A DNA stretch of 64,000 bases, taken from NCBI RefSeq assembly GCF_004116955.1, contig NZ_CP026362.1:1900501-1964500 (forward strand), read 5' to 3'. Both the position numbers and the translations under genes were made by a program. Below the pieces are notes generated by a model that saw only the letters and a program-made list of their open reading frames with translations, did no database searches and was not told where the DNA came from. Origin of the DNA: Bacillus vallismortis. Its GTDB lineage: Bacteria > Bacillota > Bacilli > Bacillales > Bacillaceae. The first letter of the stretch is position 1. The number at the start of each line of letters is the position of its first letter. Positions 32,644 through 42,592 of this stretch are shown piece by piece.

Positions 32644-33267
32644 TTATCCCACCATCCCCATTAAATATACAACGGTAAAGATGAAGACCCACACGACATC
32701 AATAAAGTGCCAATAAAGACTTGCAACATAAAACTTAGGCGCCGTATACAGGTTTAGTCCCCTTTTGGCATTGCGGATCATCAGGGTGCTGATCCACATA
32801 AGCCCAAATGCCACGTGGGCGCCGTGTGTGCCGACAAGCGTGTAAAACGCGGAACCGAGCGCAGAGCTTGTGATCGTAAAGCCAAACTCATGGGTGTAAT
32901 GCTTAAATTCATAGATTTCAAGTCCTAAAAATCCCGCCCCCAATAAGAGCGTAATTCCCAGCCAAAGCTGCATTTTTCCGAATGAAAAGTTCTTCATGTG
33001 GTACATCGCGTACACACTCGTTAAACTGCTCGTTAATAAGAGCATTGTGGCGATAAACACAAGCGTCACATCAAACATTTCCGTCGTAGGCGGGTCACCG
33101 GCGTTTGAATTCCGGAGTGCGAGAAACGTGGCGAAGAGAGACGCGAACAAAACTGTCTCTCCCCCAAGAAAAAGCCAAAAGCCTAAAAATTTATTTTTCC
33201 CTTCCAGTGTTACTTTTTCGGGAGAAGCTGGAAAGGTTTCCGCGGTGAATTTTTCTTCAATTTGCAT
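32644..33267 (-). CDS. ctaE: Cytochrome caa3 oxidase subunit III
   Basis: 207 residues, five hydrophobic segments, COX3 family; conserved GTHGAHVAFGLMW and the C-terminal YWHFIDVVWVFIFTVVYL. It overlaps the ctaD stop by one base. Confidence 0.95.
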   Translation of the reverse strand: MQIEEKFTAETFPASPEKVTLEGKNKFLGFWLFLGGETVLFASLFATFLALRNSNAGDPPTTEMFDVTLVFIATMLLLTSSLTSVYAMYHMKNFSFGKMQLWLGITLLLGAGFLGLEIYEFKHYTHEFGFTITSSALGSAFYTLVGTHGAHVAFGLMWISTLMIRNAKRGLNLYTAPKFYVASLYWHFIDVVWVFIFTVVYLMGMVG

Positions 33268-35135
33268 TATGCCTTCACCCCTTTATCATCGTTCGGAAGT
33301 TCCTCTTTATGAATATGATAGCCGTGATCATCAATGACTGAGCGAAGCAGCATCGTGATAAATGTGATGCCGAGCCCGATAAAGATCACCGGCAGCCCCC
33401 AAGCGTAATCGGTTCTGTACAGCAGCCCGAACGCTGCGACAAAGAGGCCAAAGGAAATGATGAACGGCAGGATTGAGCCGTTTGGCATATGAATATCATC
33501 AACCGGTTCAGCCGGCGTCATTGATTTGTGTCCTGCCTGCTTCTCGATCCAAAACGGATCAAGCCCTCTGACAAAAGGAAGCTGTTTAAAATTATATTCA
33601 GGCGGCGGTGAAGAAACGGTCCATTCAAGCGTACGTCCGTCCTGCCATGGATCAGCTCCGACATATTCTCCTTTTACCGATGTCCAAATGACATTGACCA
33701 GCAGAAGAATAACTGCTGCCGCCATAAAAAACGCCCCGATTGTACTGATCAAGTTGCCTGTTTCAAGACCCTGGTCCGGCAAAAATGTATAAACCCGGCG
33801 CGGCATCCCCATTAATCCGACAAAATGCTGAATGAAAAACGTGAGGTGAAAGCCGATAAAAAACAATACAAATGAAATTTTCCCCATCGTCTCATGCAGA
33901 ATTTTACCGAACATTTTCGGCCACCAAAAATGAACACCGGCTAAAAGGCCGAATACCACTCCGCCAATAATGACATAGTGGAAATGCGCCACCACAAAAT
34001 ACGTATCATGGAACTGATAGTCAGCAGCAGCGGCTGCCAGCATGACTCCCGTCACACCGCCGAGCACGAAGGACGGTATAAATGAGACGGCATACAGCAT
34101 CGCGGTCGTATACTTTACATTTCCTCCCCAAATCGTCAATAGCCAGTTGAAAATTTTAATCCCGGTCGGAATCGCGATAGCCATTGTGGCAACTGCAAAA
34201 ATCGCATTTGCAATCGGTCCGAGACCTGTCGTAAACATGTGGTGCACCCAAACCATAAAGCCCAGAAAGCCAATGAGCACGATGGCAAAAACCATTGATG
34301 AATACCCAAACAAACGCTTTCTGGCAAACACAGGGATGACCTCTGAAAAAATACCGAATGCAGGCAAAATTAAGATATAAACCTCGGGATGGCCAAAAAT
34401 CCAAAATAAATGCTCCCAAATGACCGTATTCCCGCCAAGCTCCGGATTAAAGAAGTTGGTGCCGAACAGCCGATCCAGCATCATCAGAGCCAATCCGGCC
34501 GTCAGCGGCGGAAAGGCAAACAAAATCAATGCCGAAGCCACAAATGTCGTCCAAGTAAACAAAGGCAGCCTCATGTACGTCATGCCAGGAGCCCTCATGT
34601 TAATAATCGTAGCCAAAAAGTTAATCCCTGCTATCAGCGTCCCGAGCCCCGATATTTGCAGTCCGAGGACGAAAAAGTCTATGCCGTGCCCTTCCGAATG
34701 AAGCGAAAGTGAAGCGTATGATGTCCAGCCCGCGTCTGGCGCTCCGCCCAAAAACCAGCTTAGATTTAAGAAAATGCCTCCGAAAAAGAAGAGCCAAAAA
34801 CCAAGCGAGTTTAAAAATGGAAACGAAACGTCCCGAGCCCCAATCTGCAAAGGCACGACCGCATTCATCAAGGCAAATAAAAGCGGCATCGCAGCCAGAA
34901 AGATCATCGTTGTCCCGTGCATTGTCATGACTTCATTGTACGCTTGAGCACTGAGAAAAGCATTTTCCGGCTTTGCAAGCTGGATTCTGATAAACATCGC
35001 TTCTATTCCCCCGACAAGAAAGAAGAATCCCCCGGCGATTAAGTAAAGAATCGCGATTTTTTTATGGTCCACCGTCGTCAAATAATCCCAAAGTATAGAT
35101 CCGCGCGTCCGCTTTTCTGTAAGCGCATTCAACAT
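33267..35135 (-). CDS. ctaD: Cytochrome caa3 oxidase subunit I
   Basis: 622 residues, haem-copper oxidase large subunit with 14 expected membrane segments. Ligands for haem a, a3 and CuB are visible: MHGTTMIF (low-spin haem), WIFGHPEVYILILP (CuB His and Tyr), VWVHHMF (CuB His pair) and VAHFHYVI (haem a3 and a). The YILI tyrosine marks an A-type enzyme. It reduces O2 to water and pumps protons. Confidence 0.97.
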   Translation of the reverse strand: MLNALTEKRTRGSILWDYLTTVDHKKIAILYLIAGGFFFLVGGIEAMFIRIQLAKPENAFLSAQAYNEVMTMHGTTMIFLAAMPLLFALMNAVVPLQIGARDVSFPFLNSLGFWLFFFGGIFLNLSWFLGGAPDAGWTSYASLSLHSEGHGIDFFVLGLQISGLGTLIAGINFLATIINMRAPGMTYMRLPLFTWTTFVASALILFAFPPLTAGLALMMLDRLFGTNFFNPELGGNTVIWEHLFWIFGHPEVYILILPAFGIFSEVIPVFARKRLFGYSSMVFAIVLIGFLGFMVWVHHMFTTGLGPIANAIFAVATMAIAIPTGIKIFNWLLTIWGGNVKYTTAMLYAVSFIPSFVLGGVTGVMLAAAAADYQFHDTYFVVAHFHYVIIGGVVFGLLAGVHFWWPKMFGKILHETMGKISFVLFFIGFHLTFFIQHFVGLMGMPRRVYTFLPDQGLETGNLISTIGAFFMAAAVILLLVNVIWTSVKGEYVGADPWQDGRTLEWTVSSPPPEYNFKQLPFVRGLDPFWIEKQAGHKSMTPAEPVDDIHMPNGSILPFIISFGLFVAAFGLLYRTDYAWGLPVIFIGLGITFITMLLRSVIDDHGYHIHKEELPNDDKGVKA

Positions 35136-35167
35136 ATGTGACCTCCCCCAATATCTCCCTTTCTTCC

Positions 35168-36238
35168 CTACTTGCTTTCCGTTTTTAAGCCTTTTAAGTA
35201 TTCATAAAGCGCATCTGTTTCACTGTCTGAGAGCTTCGGATAAGTTCCTGTCATTTTGTTCCCCGGTTTTATGCTCTCAGGATCCTTGAGCCAAGCTTTC
35301 ACATTTTCTTCGTTGGCGTCTTTCACCCCTGCCACTTTTGCCCTTTCACCGAAGGTCGCTAAGTTGGGAGCCGTTCTTGCTGCTTCTGCCCGCTTATCAT
35401 TCGGCTCAACGGCATGGCAGCTCAGGCAGTTCTTCTCTTTAAACAGTTCTTCGCCCTGCTTAGCCAAATCACTCTCTGCTGTAGACTTATAGTTTTTCAT
35501 TTCTTTTGTCCAGCCCTGAAATTCTTTTGCAGACATCGTTTTCACCTTAAAATCCATCAGCGCGTGTGAAGGGCCGCAAAGCTCTGCACACTTCCCAAAA
35601 AACATATCTCCTGCCTCTTTGCTTCTTTTTGAATCAAATGTCAGGAAAAACTTATTTTCGTTATCCGTATTCGTATCAAGTTTTCCTCCAACTGAAGGAA
35701 TCCAGAAGGAATGTTTGACATCTGAGGCTTTTAAATTAAAATATACACGCTGGTCTGTCGGCACAATCAGCTCCTGGCTTGTGATAATGCCGTAATCAGG
35801 GTATTCAAACTCCCACCAGTATAAATTTGCCCGGACATTGACTACAAGCGCATCCTCAGCTTTGCGGCTTTTCTTATCCATTGGTGATGTATCCGCAAGC
35901 TCTAGCGTATATAGTACGACAGGGATCACAAGAATAATGAGCAGCAAAATCGGGATCACAGTCCATGTGATTTCTAAAAATTTGTTCCCCTCTACCTGTT
36001 TCGGTATCGTGTTCTCACCGACCCGTGATCTTCTGAATCTCACAATCACATAAAAGAAGATAACAGATACTACTGCAACAACAACCACCATAATCAATGT
36101 ACTGAGCACCGTCAGGTCATACTGTTTATCAGCCACCTCGCCAGCAGGCTTGAGCGTGGATAAAAAAGGTTTTCCACATCCGCTTAATAGAAGCGGCACT
36201 AAGGCTAATAATGAAATAAGACGCCAATGCTTTACCAT
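35168..36238 (-). CDS. ctaC: Cytochrome caa3 oxidase subunit II with fused cytochrome c domain
   Basis: 356 residues from the ATG at 36238. Lipoprotein signal with LLSGC lipobox, two membrane helices (about 45-70, 90-112), CuA domain (about 125-240, CAELCGPSHALM) and a C-terminal cytochrome c domain (CLSCH, with methionine ligand in NKMTGTYP). The fusion defines the caa3 type, which takes electrons from cytochrome c on the outer face. Confidence 0.97.
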   Translation of the reverse strand: MVKHWRLISLLALVPLLLSGCGKPFLSTLKPAGEVADKQYDLTVLSTLIMVVVVAVVSVIFFYVIVRFRRSRVGENTIPKQVEGNKFLEITWTVIPILLLIILVIPVVLYTLELADTSPMDKKSRKAEDALVVNVRANLYWWEFEYPDYGIITSQELIVPTDQRVYFNLKASDVKHSFWIPSVGGKLDTNTDNENKFFLTFDSKRSKEAGDMFFGKCAELCGPSHALMDFKVKTMSAKEFQGWTKEMKNYKSTAESDLAKQGEELFKEKNCLSCHAVEPNDKRAEAARTAPNLATFGERAKVAGVKDANEENVKAWLKDPESIKPGNKMTGTYPKLSDSETDALYEYLKGLKTESK

Positions 36239-36380
36239 TTCACCCAACCCCTTTTCTGGTCAATACAAAGGCGGAGAGCAGACTCGCAATCCAGCCTATC
36301 ACCAATAAAGCACTTACATTTCCTCTTCTCTTAAATTATGAGTTTTTTTACTCAAAATGCCATCTATGTATAAAAGTAAA

Positions 36381-36411
36381 GCCGCCTGATGAAGGAAAAG
36401 GTCAAGGCGGC
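36381..36411 (-). terminator. Hairpin between ctaB and ctaC
   Basis: Minus-strand GCCGCCT (36405-36411) pairs with AGGCGGC (36381-36387) and is followed by TTTACTTTTA. In B. subtilis a terminator at this place limits read-through from ctaB into ctaCDEF and contributes to glucose effects. The loop is long (17 bases) with partial extra pairing. Confidence 0.65.
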
Positions 36412-36469
36412 ATTTACTAGTTGTCATCGATTATTTTGAAGCGATAAAACAAACAATGTATCTATTTTT

Positions 36470-37387
36470 TTAGAAAAGAGTCAAGACAACCATGGCAACG
36501 AAATAGATTGTCATGTAATTAAGCGAGTAAATGAACATCTGCGTTGCCCACTTCATGATATTTTTGGTGCGGAGGCCCATCAAGCCTAGAATCAGCCAGC
36601 CGATATTTAACAGCAAGCCGAGGATGACAATCGGAAGGCCCAGACTTCCAAGGAAAAACGGAAGCGGCATCAGGCACGCAACCCACACAATTATTTGTCT
36701 TTTTGTCACTTCAAATCCGTATACGACAGGAAGCATCGGAATATTTGCAGCTCTGTAATCCTCAGTTTTCTTAATAGCCAATGCTAAGAAATGAGGAATC
36801 TGCCAAATAAATAAAATCATGAATAATACCCATGCGACGACACCGATATGCCCTTCCACTGCCGTCCATCCAATAAGCGGCGGGACTGCACCGGAAACAC
36901 TTCCTACTACTGTGTTAATGGTATAGCGGCGTTTCGTCCACATTGTATATAATACAACATACGTAAAGACTCCGATAAAACCGATAACAGCAGCCATGAC
37001 AGTTGTCATCAGCAGCATGATCAATCCTAAAGCAACCAGCAAAATTCCAGACCATAACGCTTGAATTGGCTGAATTTTACCCGTAACCGTCGGTCTTACT
37101 TTCGTGCGCTCCATAAGATGATCAATATCCCGGTCATACCAGTTATTGATCGCGCAGGAGCCCGCAATAATCAAAGATGACCCGATTAATGTAAGAAGAA
37201 CGGTGTTTATATTGCCTAAAAAACTCAAACCGGAGATATGCAGCGCAAGCCACATTCCAGTAAAAGTCGTGATGAGATTGGAATTGACGATCCCTATTTT
37301 AATAAGGGACAGAAAATCTTTCCATGCCGTTGTTTCTTCAATTTGTCCGTCTATAGCTGTATCATTTATGATTCTGGAGTTAGCCAT
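36470..37387 (-). CDS. ctaB: Protohaem IX farnesyltransferase (haem O synthase) CtaB
   Basis: 305 residues from the ATG at 37387 with GGGAGGTTTACG upstream; an in-frame extension of 21 codons is unlikely. UbiA-family membrane prenyltransferase, with NNWYDRDIDHLMERTKVRPT (first Asp-rich motif) and QIPHFLALAIKKTEDYRAANI (second). Makes haem O, the precursor of haem A for caa3 and aa3 oxidases. Divergent from ctaA. Confidence 0.96.
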   Translation of the reverse strand: MANSRIINDTAIDGQIEETTAWKDFLSLIKIGIVNSNLITTFTGMWLALHISGLSFLGNINTVLLTLIGSSLIIAGSCAINNWYDRDIDHLMERTKVRPTVTGKIQPIQALWSGILLVALGLIMLLMTTVMAAVIGFIGVFTYVVLYTMWTKRRYTINTVVGSVSGAVPPLIGWTAVEGHIGVVAWVLFMILFIWQIPHFLALAIKKTEDYRAANIPMLPVVYGFEVTKRQIIVWVACLMPLPFFLGSLGLPIVILGLLLNIGWLILGLMGLRTKNIMKWATQMFIYSLNYMTIYFVAMVVLTLF

Positions 37388-37506
37388 AACGTAAACCTCC
37401 CTTACAAACCTAACGCAGGACAATAAAAAGCCTGCAACTCTATCATACAAGATAACCTCTTGTAAAAAAACATCCTATTAAATATTAAACGACAAACAGG
37501 AATTTA

Positions 37507-37526
37507 TTTGTGAACTTTTTATGAAT
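37507..37526. promoter_or_regulatory. Tandem ResD-like sites in the ctaB-ctaA region (ctaB side)
   Basis: TTTGTGAAC (37507-37515) and TTTATGAAT (37518-37526), one base pair off or matching the ResD consensus TTTGTGAAT as I recall it, spaced by 2 bases. ResD is known to bind and activate the B. subtilis ctaA/ctaB promoters. The rest of 37388-37735 is AT-rich promoter sequence with no open frame. Confidence 0.6.
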
Positions 37527-37639
37527 TTTACCGAAGATAAAGGCAATCGCCAAATCCCCAGTCCGTTTACCTTATTTCTATCAGACCCGGCATGAATAAT
37601 CAAGTGTACATTTTCCGGAAGCCGCCATTCTATTATATT

Positions 37640-37648
37640 TTTGTGAAC
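37640..37648 (+). promoter_or_regulatory. ResD-like site upstream of ctaA
   Basis: TTTGTGAAC at 88 bases before the ctaA start. A possible SigA promoter just downstream is TTGCCT, 17 bases, TACACT at about 37663-37691; it is a poor match, as expected for an activator-dependent promoter. Confidence 0.55.
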
Positions 37649-37735
37649 AAAAGGCTCTAAGAATTGCCTCGAAACACATATTCGCTTACACTTGGAACGT
37701 ATATAAAATTGCAGCATGTTAAGAAGGTGAATTGT

Positions 37736-38653
37736 ATGAATAAAGCATTAAAAGGGCTCGGTGTTCTGACAACTTTTGTCATGCTCATTGTTTTAATCGG
37801 AGGAGCTCTCGTTACAAAAACAGGTTCCGGCCAAGGATGCGGCAGACAGTGGCCGCTGTGTCACGGCCGTTTTTTCCCTGAAATGAATCCTGCTTCAATT
37901 ATTGAATGGAGCCACAGATTCGCAAGCGGGATCTCTATTATCCTTGTGTTAAGCCTTGCGTTTTGGTCATGGAGAAAAATCACGCCGATTTTCCGTGAAA
38001 CAACGTTTCTCGCGATCATGTCTATTATCTTTTTATTTCTCCAGGCACTGCTTGGCGCATTGGCTGTCGTATTCGGTTCAAACGCGCTGATTATGGCGCT
38101 TCACTTTGGCATCTCATTAATATCTTTCGCTTCAGTGCTCATTTTGACGTTGCTCATATTTGAAGCTGACAAATCGGTCAGAAAACTGGTCAAACCGCTT
38201 AAAATCGGCAAAAGAATGCAATTTCACATGATAGGAATATTAGTATATTCCTATATCGTTGTGTATACAGGCGCATATGTAAGACATACAGAATCAAGTT
38301 TGGCATGCCCGGATGTGCCGTTATGCAGCCCGCTAAACAATGGGCTCCCGACTCAATTTCATGAATGGGTGCAAATGGGCCACAGAGCAGCAGCTTTGCT
38401 GTTGGTTGTATGGATTATTGTGGCCGCTGTTCATGCCATTACTTCCTATAAAGATCAAAAACAGATCTTTTGGGGCTGGATCTCATGTCTTATTTTTATT
38501 ACATTACAGGCGCTGTCCGGCATTATGATCGTATACTCTGAAATGGCTCTGGGCTTTGCACTTGCCCACTCATTCTTTATTGCCTGCCTGTTTGGAGTTC
38601 TATGTTACTTCATATTATTGATTGCACGGTTCCGTTACGAATCTAAACAATGA
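37736..38653 (+). CDS. ctaA: Haem A synthase CtaA
   Basis: 305 residues, eight membrane helices in two similar halves. Converts haem O to haem A. The conserved cysteine pairs [11 protein letters not shown] (near 35-44) and ACPDVPLC are present, as are the haem-binding histidines in IEWSHRF, MALHFG, MGHRAAA and LAHSF. ATG at 37736 after AGAAGGTGA. A rho-independent terminator follows. Confidence 0.96.
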   Translation: MNKALKGLGVLTTFVMLIVLIGGALVTKTGSGQGCGRQWPLCHGRFFPEMNPASIIEWSHRFASGISIILVLSLAFWSWRKITPIFRETTFLAIMSIIFLFLQALLGALAVVFGSNALIMALHFGISLISFASVLILTLLIFEADKSVRKLVKPLKIGKRMQFHMIGILVYSYIVVYTGAYVRHTESSLACPDVPLCSPLNNGLPTQFHEWVQMGHRAAALLLVVWIIVAAVHAITSYKDQKQIFWGWISCLIFITLQALSGIMIVYSEMALGFALAHSFFIACLFGVLCYFILLIARFRYESKQ

Positions 38654-38664
38654 TAAAGATTTCA

Positions 38665-38695
38665 GGCCAAAGCTCCCAATGCTTTGGTCTTTTTT
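38665..38695 (+). terminator. Terminator of ctaA
   Basis: Stem GGCCAAAGC/GCTTTGGTC (38665-38673, 38681-38689) with a 7-base loop and T6 on the plus strand. Confidence 0.9.
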
Positions 38696-39011
38696 ATGCC
38701 ATGTTTTTTGCCGTTTCATATGGCTCAATGGCAAGCCTCCGCTGAACTTGATGATCAATGAGCGGCTTGGGGTAATCCTCGCCGATGATGCAGGATGAAC
38801 TCGCTTGAATTAGAGGCGCCATTTCCCATGGCTCGTGAAGAAATTCATCCGGAATATGTTTCAATTCAGGAATGTACCTTCTAATAAACAGCCCATCCGG
38901 ATCAAACCTCTTCGATTGGGTGACAGGATTAAATATCCTGAAGTACGGAACAGCATCAGTCCCGACAGAAGCTGGCGGCTGCCATCGGCCAATGTTAGAT
39001 GCAGATTTGTT
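38694..39011 (-). pseudogene. C-terminal remnant of a deoxyribodipyrimidine photolyase gene
   Basis: The minus-strand frame from 39011 to the TAA at 38694-38696 encodes 105 residues with no start or upstream part. It reads NKSASNIGRWQPP, GTDAVPYFRIFNPVTQSKRF, DPDGLFIRRYIPELKHIP and DEFLHEPWEMAP, and ends in MA. This is the C-terminal FAD-binding and DNA-contact region of the CPD photolyase/cryptochrome family (GTDAAPYFRIFNP in E. coli PhrB). Photolyases are about 470-480 residues, so roughly 370 N-terminal residues are missing. Upstream the frame meets TGA at 39012-39014 and then the pycA terminator. No ribosome site is seen, so it is not expected to be translated. Confidence 0.85.
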
Positions 39012-39031
39012 TCACTCCGCTTTTCATTTAA

Positions 39032-39071
39032 AAAACAAGAGTGTATATCAAATGATATACACTCTTGTTTT
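39032..39071 (-). terminator. Terminator of pycA (bidirectional)
   Basis: A perfect 19-base stem (39032-39050, 39053-39071) with T6 on the minus strand and TTTT on the plus. It lies directly beyond the pycA stop and borders the photolyase remnant. Confidence 0.93.
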
Positions 39072-42000
39072 TTATGCTTTTTCAATTTCGAGAAGAAGAT
39101 CTCCCGTTTGGATCGGCTCGCCATTTTTCACATGAACCTGCTTGATTGTTCCTGAGAAAGGCGCCTGAACCGTTGTTTCCATTTTCATCGCTTCATTGAT
39201 CATCAAATGATCACCTTTATTGACTTTTGTACCTGCCTCAGTCAACACCTTAATAACCGTTCCAGGCATGGAGGCTGCGATGTGGCTTGGATTTGTCCGG
39301 TCCGCTTTCAGCTTTTCCTGAACGGAAGACTTAATGCTTTCATCTTTAATCACAACTTCACGCGGCTGCCCGTTCAGTTCAAAATAAACGACACGAGTGG
39401 CATCAGGCTGGGGCTCGCCGATTGAAATCAGCTTAACAATCAATGTTTTCCCGCGCTCAATTTCCACTTCTATTTCTTCACCCAATGTCATGCCATAGAA
39501 AAATGTCGGGGTATCTAATACCGAAATGTCTCCATAGTTTTCTGCTGTTTTCACATAATCAGAGAAGACTTTAGGATAAAGGGCATACGCAACAGCATCT
39601 TGATCTGAAATCTCCAAGTTATGCTGCTCTTTAAATTCTTGTTTGATTGCTTCAAAGGATACCGGCTCAAGTAATTCTCCTGGTCTGACCGTAATCGGCT
39701 CCTGTCCCTTTAAGATCAGCTTTTGGAGTTTTTCAGGGAATCCGCCATGAGGCTGGCCGATATTACCTTTGAATAACTCAACAACTGAATCAGGGAAATC
39801 CAATGATTCGCCTTTTTCGTAGACGTCCTTTTCAGTCAAGTTGTTTTGTACCATGTATAGCGCCATATCTCCGACTACTTTTGAGGAAGGCGTGACCTTC
39901 ACGATATCGCCGAACATATCGTTGACGCGTCTGTACATTGCTTTGACTTCATTCCATCGGTCGCCTAGGCCTACTCCCTTCGCTTGCTGCTGCAGGTTGC
40001 TGTATTGGCCTCCAGGCATTTCGTGCTCATAAATTTCAGTATGCGGCGACTTCATTCCGCTTTCAAATTCGCTATAGTATTTACGTACTGATTCCCAATA
40101 TTGGGATAGCGTTTCAACGTTTTGGACATCCATTTCCGGACGGCGGGCGTTGCCTTCCATCGCATGATAAAACCCGCTCGCGCTAGGCTGCGACGTTAAA
40201 CCCGCCATTGAGCTGACCGCCACATCTATGATGTCAACGCCTGCTTCAACGGCTTTCGCATACATATAAATACCGTTTCCGCTCGTATCATGCGTATGCA
40301 GGTGAACCGGAATGTCGATCGTCTCTTTCAATGCAGTAACGAGTTCATATGCAGCCTGAGGTTTTAACAGCCCCGCCATATCTTTAATTCCGAGAATATG
40401 AGCTCCGGCAGTTTCAAGCTCCTTCGCCATCGACGTATAATAAGCAAGATCATATTTCGTACGGTTCTTATCAAGGATATCTCCCGTGTAACAAATCGCG
40501 GCTTCTGCCACTTTACCCGTATCACGAACCGCATCAATGGCTAATGTCATCCCTTTTACCCAATTTAAGCTATCGAATATACGGAACACATCAATACCGG
40601 ATTGAGCGGATTGCCTCACAAATTCTTTAATCACATTGTCCGGATAATTCGTATAGCCGACTGCGTTTGATGAACGAAGCAGCATCTGGAATAAGGTATT
40701 CGGCACTTCCTTTCGAAGGTCCTCCAGACGCTTCCACGGATCTTCTTTCAGGAATCGGTAGGCTACATCGAAGGTCGCGCCTCCCCACATTTCCATGCTG
40801 AATAGCTCAGGCCATAAAGCAGCCGTCGGATTTGCGATTTTTTTCAAATCATGTGATCTGAATCTCGTCGCCAATAAAGATTGGTGTGCATCCCTGAATG
40901 TTGTATCAGTTAAAAGGACAGATTTCTGTTCCTTCACCCATTTTGCAAGACCTTCTGCACCTTTTTCATTAAGGATTTGCTTTGTTCCTCTTGCAGGCTC
41001 CAGTTCAGCGTCCGCTTTTACGTGTATTGGCTTGTCAAACGCCGGTTTTTCTTTTTTACCGATTCCGGGGAACCCGTTCACTGTCACATTACCGATATAC
41101 GTGAGCATTTTCGTGCCGCGGTCTTTCTGTTTAGGGAAATTAAATAATTCAGGTGTTGTATCAATGAAGGACGTATCATATTGCCCTGTCAGGAATTTAT
41201 CATGCTTTGCAACGTTCTCAAGGAACGGAATGTTTGTTTTAATGCCCCTGATTCTAAACTCCTGAAGGTTTCGGACCATTTTGGCCGCCGCCTGTTCAAA
41301 TGTTAAAGCCCAAGTTGAAAGCTTAACGAGAAGTGAATCGTAATACGGCGTAATCACGGCGCCTTGGAAGCTGTTTCCGGTGTCAAGCCGGACACCAAAG
41401 CCGCCGCCAGAGCGGTAAGCCATAATTTTTCCTGTATCAGGCATGAAATCATTCTGCGGATCTTCAGTCGTTACCCGCGACTGAATTGCATAACCGATTG
41501 TAGAAATGTCCTTTTGCTGCGGGATATTTACTTTTTTGCTGTGAAGACTGTGCCCTTGGGCAACAAGAATCTGTGATTGTACAATATCGACACCGGTAAT
41601 CATTTCCGTAATTGTATGTTCAACTTGTACGCGCGGATTTACTTCAATAAAATAGAACTCATTGTTCGCGACAAGGAACTCAACCGTACCTGCGTTTATG
41701 TAATCCACATTTTTAGCAAGCGCAACTGCCGCTTCACAAATTTGATCTCTCAATTCAGATGACAGCGAGACACTCGGCGCTACTTCGATTACTTTTTGAT
41801 GGCGCCTTTGAACGGAACAATCCCTTTCAAAAAGATGAACCACGTTGCCCTGCTTGTCTCCAATGACTTGAACTTCAATATGTTTAGGGTTTTCAATTAG
41901 TTTCTCCACATATACTTCGTCATTGCCAAAGGCTGCTTTTGCCTCTGATTTTGCACGATTATATGCTTCTTTTACTTCACTTTCATTTCTGACAATTCTC

Positions 42001-42518
42001 ATGCCGCGCCCGCCGCCGCCAAGAGAAGCTTTAATAATCATCGGATAACCGTGAGTTTGTCCGAATTGTTCGACGGCTTCAAGCGTTTCTGCAGGACCAT
42101 CGCTTCCCGGAATTACAGGAATTCCGGCTTTTTCTGCCTGTTCACGCGCCTTCACCTTGTCACCAAACATATTTAAATGTTCAGAAGTAGGGCCGATGAA
42201 CACGATGCCTTCTTCTTCACAGCGTTTGGCGAATTGTATATTCTCAGATAAGAAACCGTATCCCGGATGGATTGCATCCACTTTGTTTCTTTTCGCAATA
42301 TCGATGATACCCTCAATATCCAGGTAAGCATCAATCGGTTTTTTCCCTTCGCCAACCAGGTACGCTTCATCTGCTTTATAACGATGATAGGAACCGGAAT
42401 CTTCTTTTGAATAGACCGCAACTGTACGAATATTTAATTCTGTACAAGCCCGGAATATACGGATTGCAATTTCTCCCCTGTTTGCTACTAACACTTTTTG
42501 TATAGATTGCTGTGACAA
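39072..42518 (-). CDS. pycA: Pyruvate carboxylase
   Basis: 1148 residues, the normal single-chain length. Biotin carboxylase domain (about 5-455, GGGGRGMRIV and EVNPRVQVEHTITE), carboxyltransferase domain (about 535-800, DTTFRDAHQSLLATR, metal-binding HLHTHDTSGNG) and C-terminal biotinyl domain with the modified lysine K1112 in NEAMKMET. Makes oxaloacetate from pyruvate and bicarbonate, refilling the TCA cycle. Confidence 0.98.
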   Translation of the reverse strand: MSQQSIQKVLVANRGEIAIRIFRACTELNIRTVAVYSKEDSGSYHRYKADEAYLVGEGKKPIDAYLDIEGIIDIAKRNKVDAIHPGYGFLSENIQFAKRCEEEGIVFIGPTSEHLNMFGDKVKAREQAEKAGIPVIPGSDGPAETLEAVEQFGQTHGYPMIIKASLGGGGRGMRIVRNESEVKEAYNRAKSEAKAAFGNDEVYVEKLIENPKHIEVQVIGDKQGNVVHLFERDCSVQRRHQKVIEVAPSVSLSSELRDQICEAAVALAKNVDYINAGTVEFLVANNEFYFIEVNPRVQVEHTITEMITGVDIVQSQILVAQGHSLHSKKVNIPQQKDISTIGYAIQSRVTTEDPQNDFMPDTGKIMAYRSGGGFGVRLDTGNSFQGAVITPYYDSLLVKLSTWALTFEQAAAKMVRNLQEFRIRGIKTNIPFLENVAKHDKFLTGQYDTSFIDTTPELFNFPKQKDRGTKMLTYIGNVTVNGFPGIGKKEKPAFDKPIHVKADAELEPARGTKQILNEKGAEGLAKWVKEQKSVLLTDTTFRDAHQSLLATRFRSHDLKKIANPTAALWPELFSMEMWGGATFDVAYRFLKEDPWKRLEDLRKEVPNTLFQMLLRSSNAVGYTNYPDNVIKEFVRQSAQSGIDVFRIFDSLNWVKGMTLAIDAVRDTGKVAEAAICYTGDILDKNRTKYDLAYYTSMAKELETAGAHILGIKDMAGLLKPQAAYELVTALKETIDIPVHLHTHDTSGNGIYMYAKAVEAGVDIIDVAVSSMAGLTSQPSASGFYHAMEGNARRPEMDVQNVETLSQYWESVRKYYSEFESGMKSPHTEIYEHEMPGGQYSNLQQQAKGVGLGDRWNEVKAMYRRVNDMFGDIVKVTPSSKVVGDMALYMVQNNLTEKDVYEKGESLDFPDSVVELFKGNIGQPHGGFPEKLQKLILKGQEPITVRPGELLEPVSFEAIKQEFKEQHNLEISDQDAVAYALYPKVFSDYVKTAENYGDISVLDTPTFFYGMTLGEEIEVEIERGKTLIVKLISIGEPQPDATRVVYFELNGQPREVVIKDESIKSSVQEKLKADRTNPSHIAASMPGTVIKVLTEAGTKVNKGDHLMINEAMKMETTVQAPFSGTIKQVHVKNGEPIQTGDLLLEIEKA

Positions 42519-42592
42519 ACTTTTTTCCCCCTTACCCGAATGGAATATAATCTATCATAAAGGAATATCCTTCCCATGTACACAGTTGTTTT

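Noticed and set aside
37388..37735. Possible small gene between ctaB and ctaA (79-codon frame on the minus strand)
   Set aside because: No ribosome site and no recognisable protein; the interval looks like a divergent promoter region with ResD-like sites.
38835..39155. Plus-strand open frames over the ctaA-pycA gap
   Set aside because: They are shadows of the photolyase remnant on the minus strand and cross the pycA terminator.
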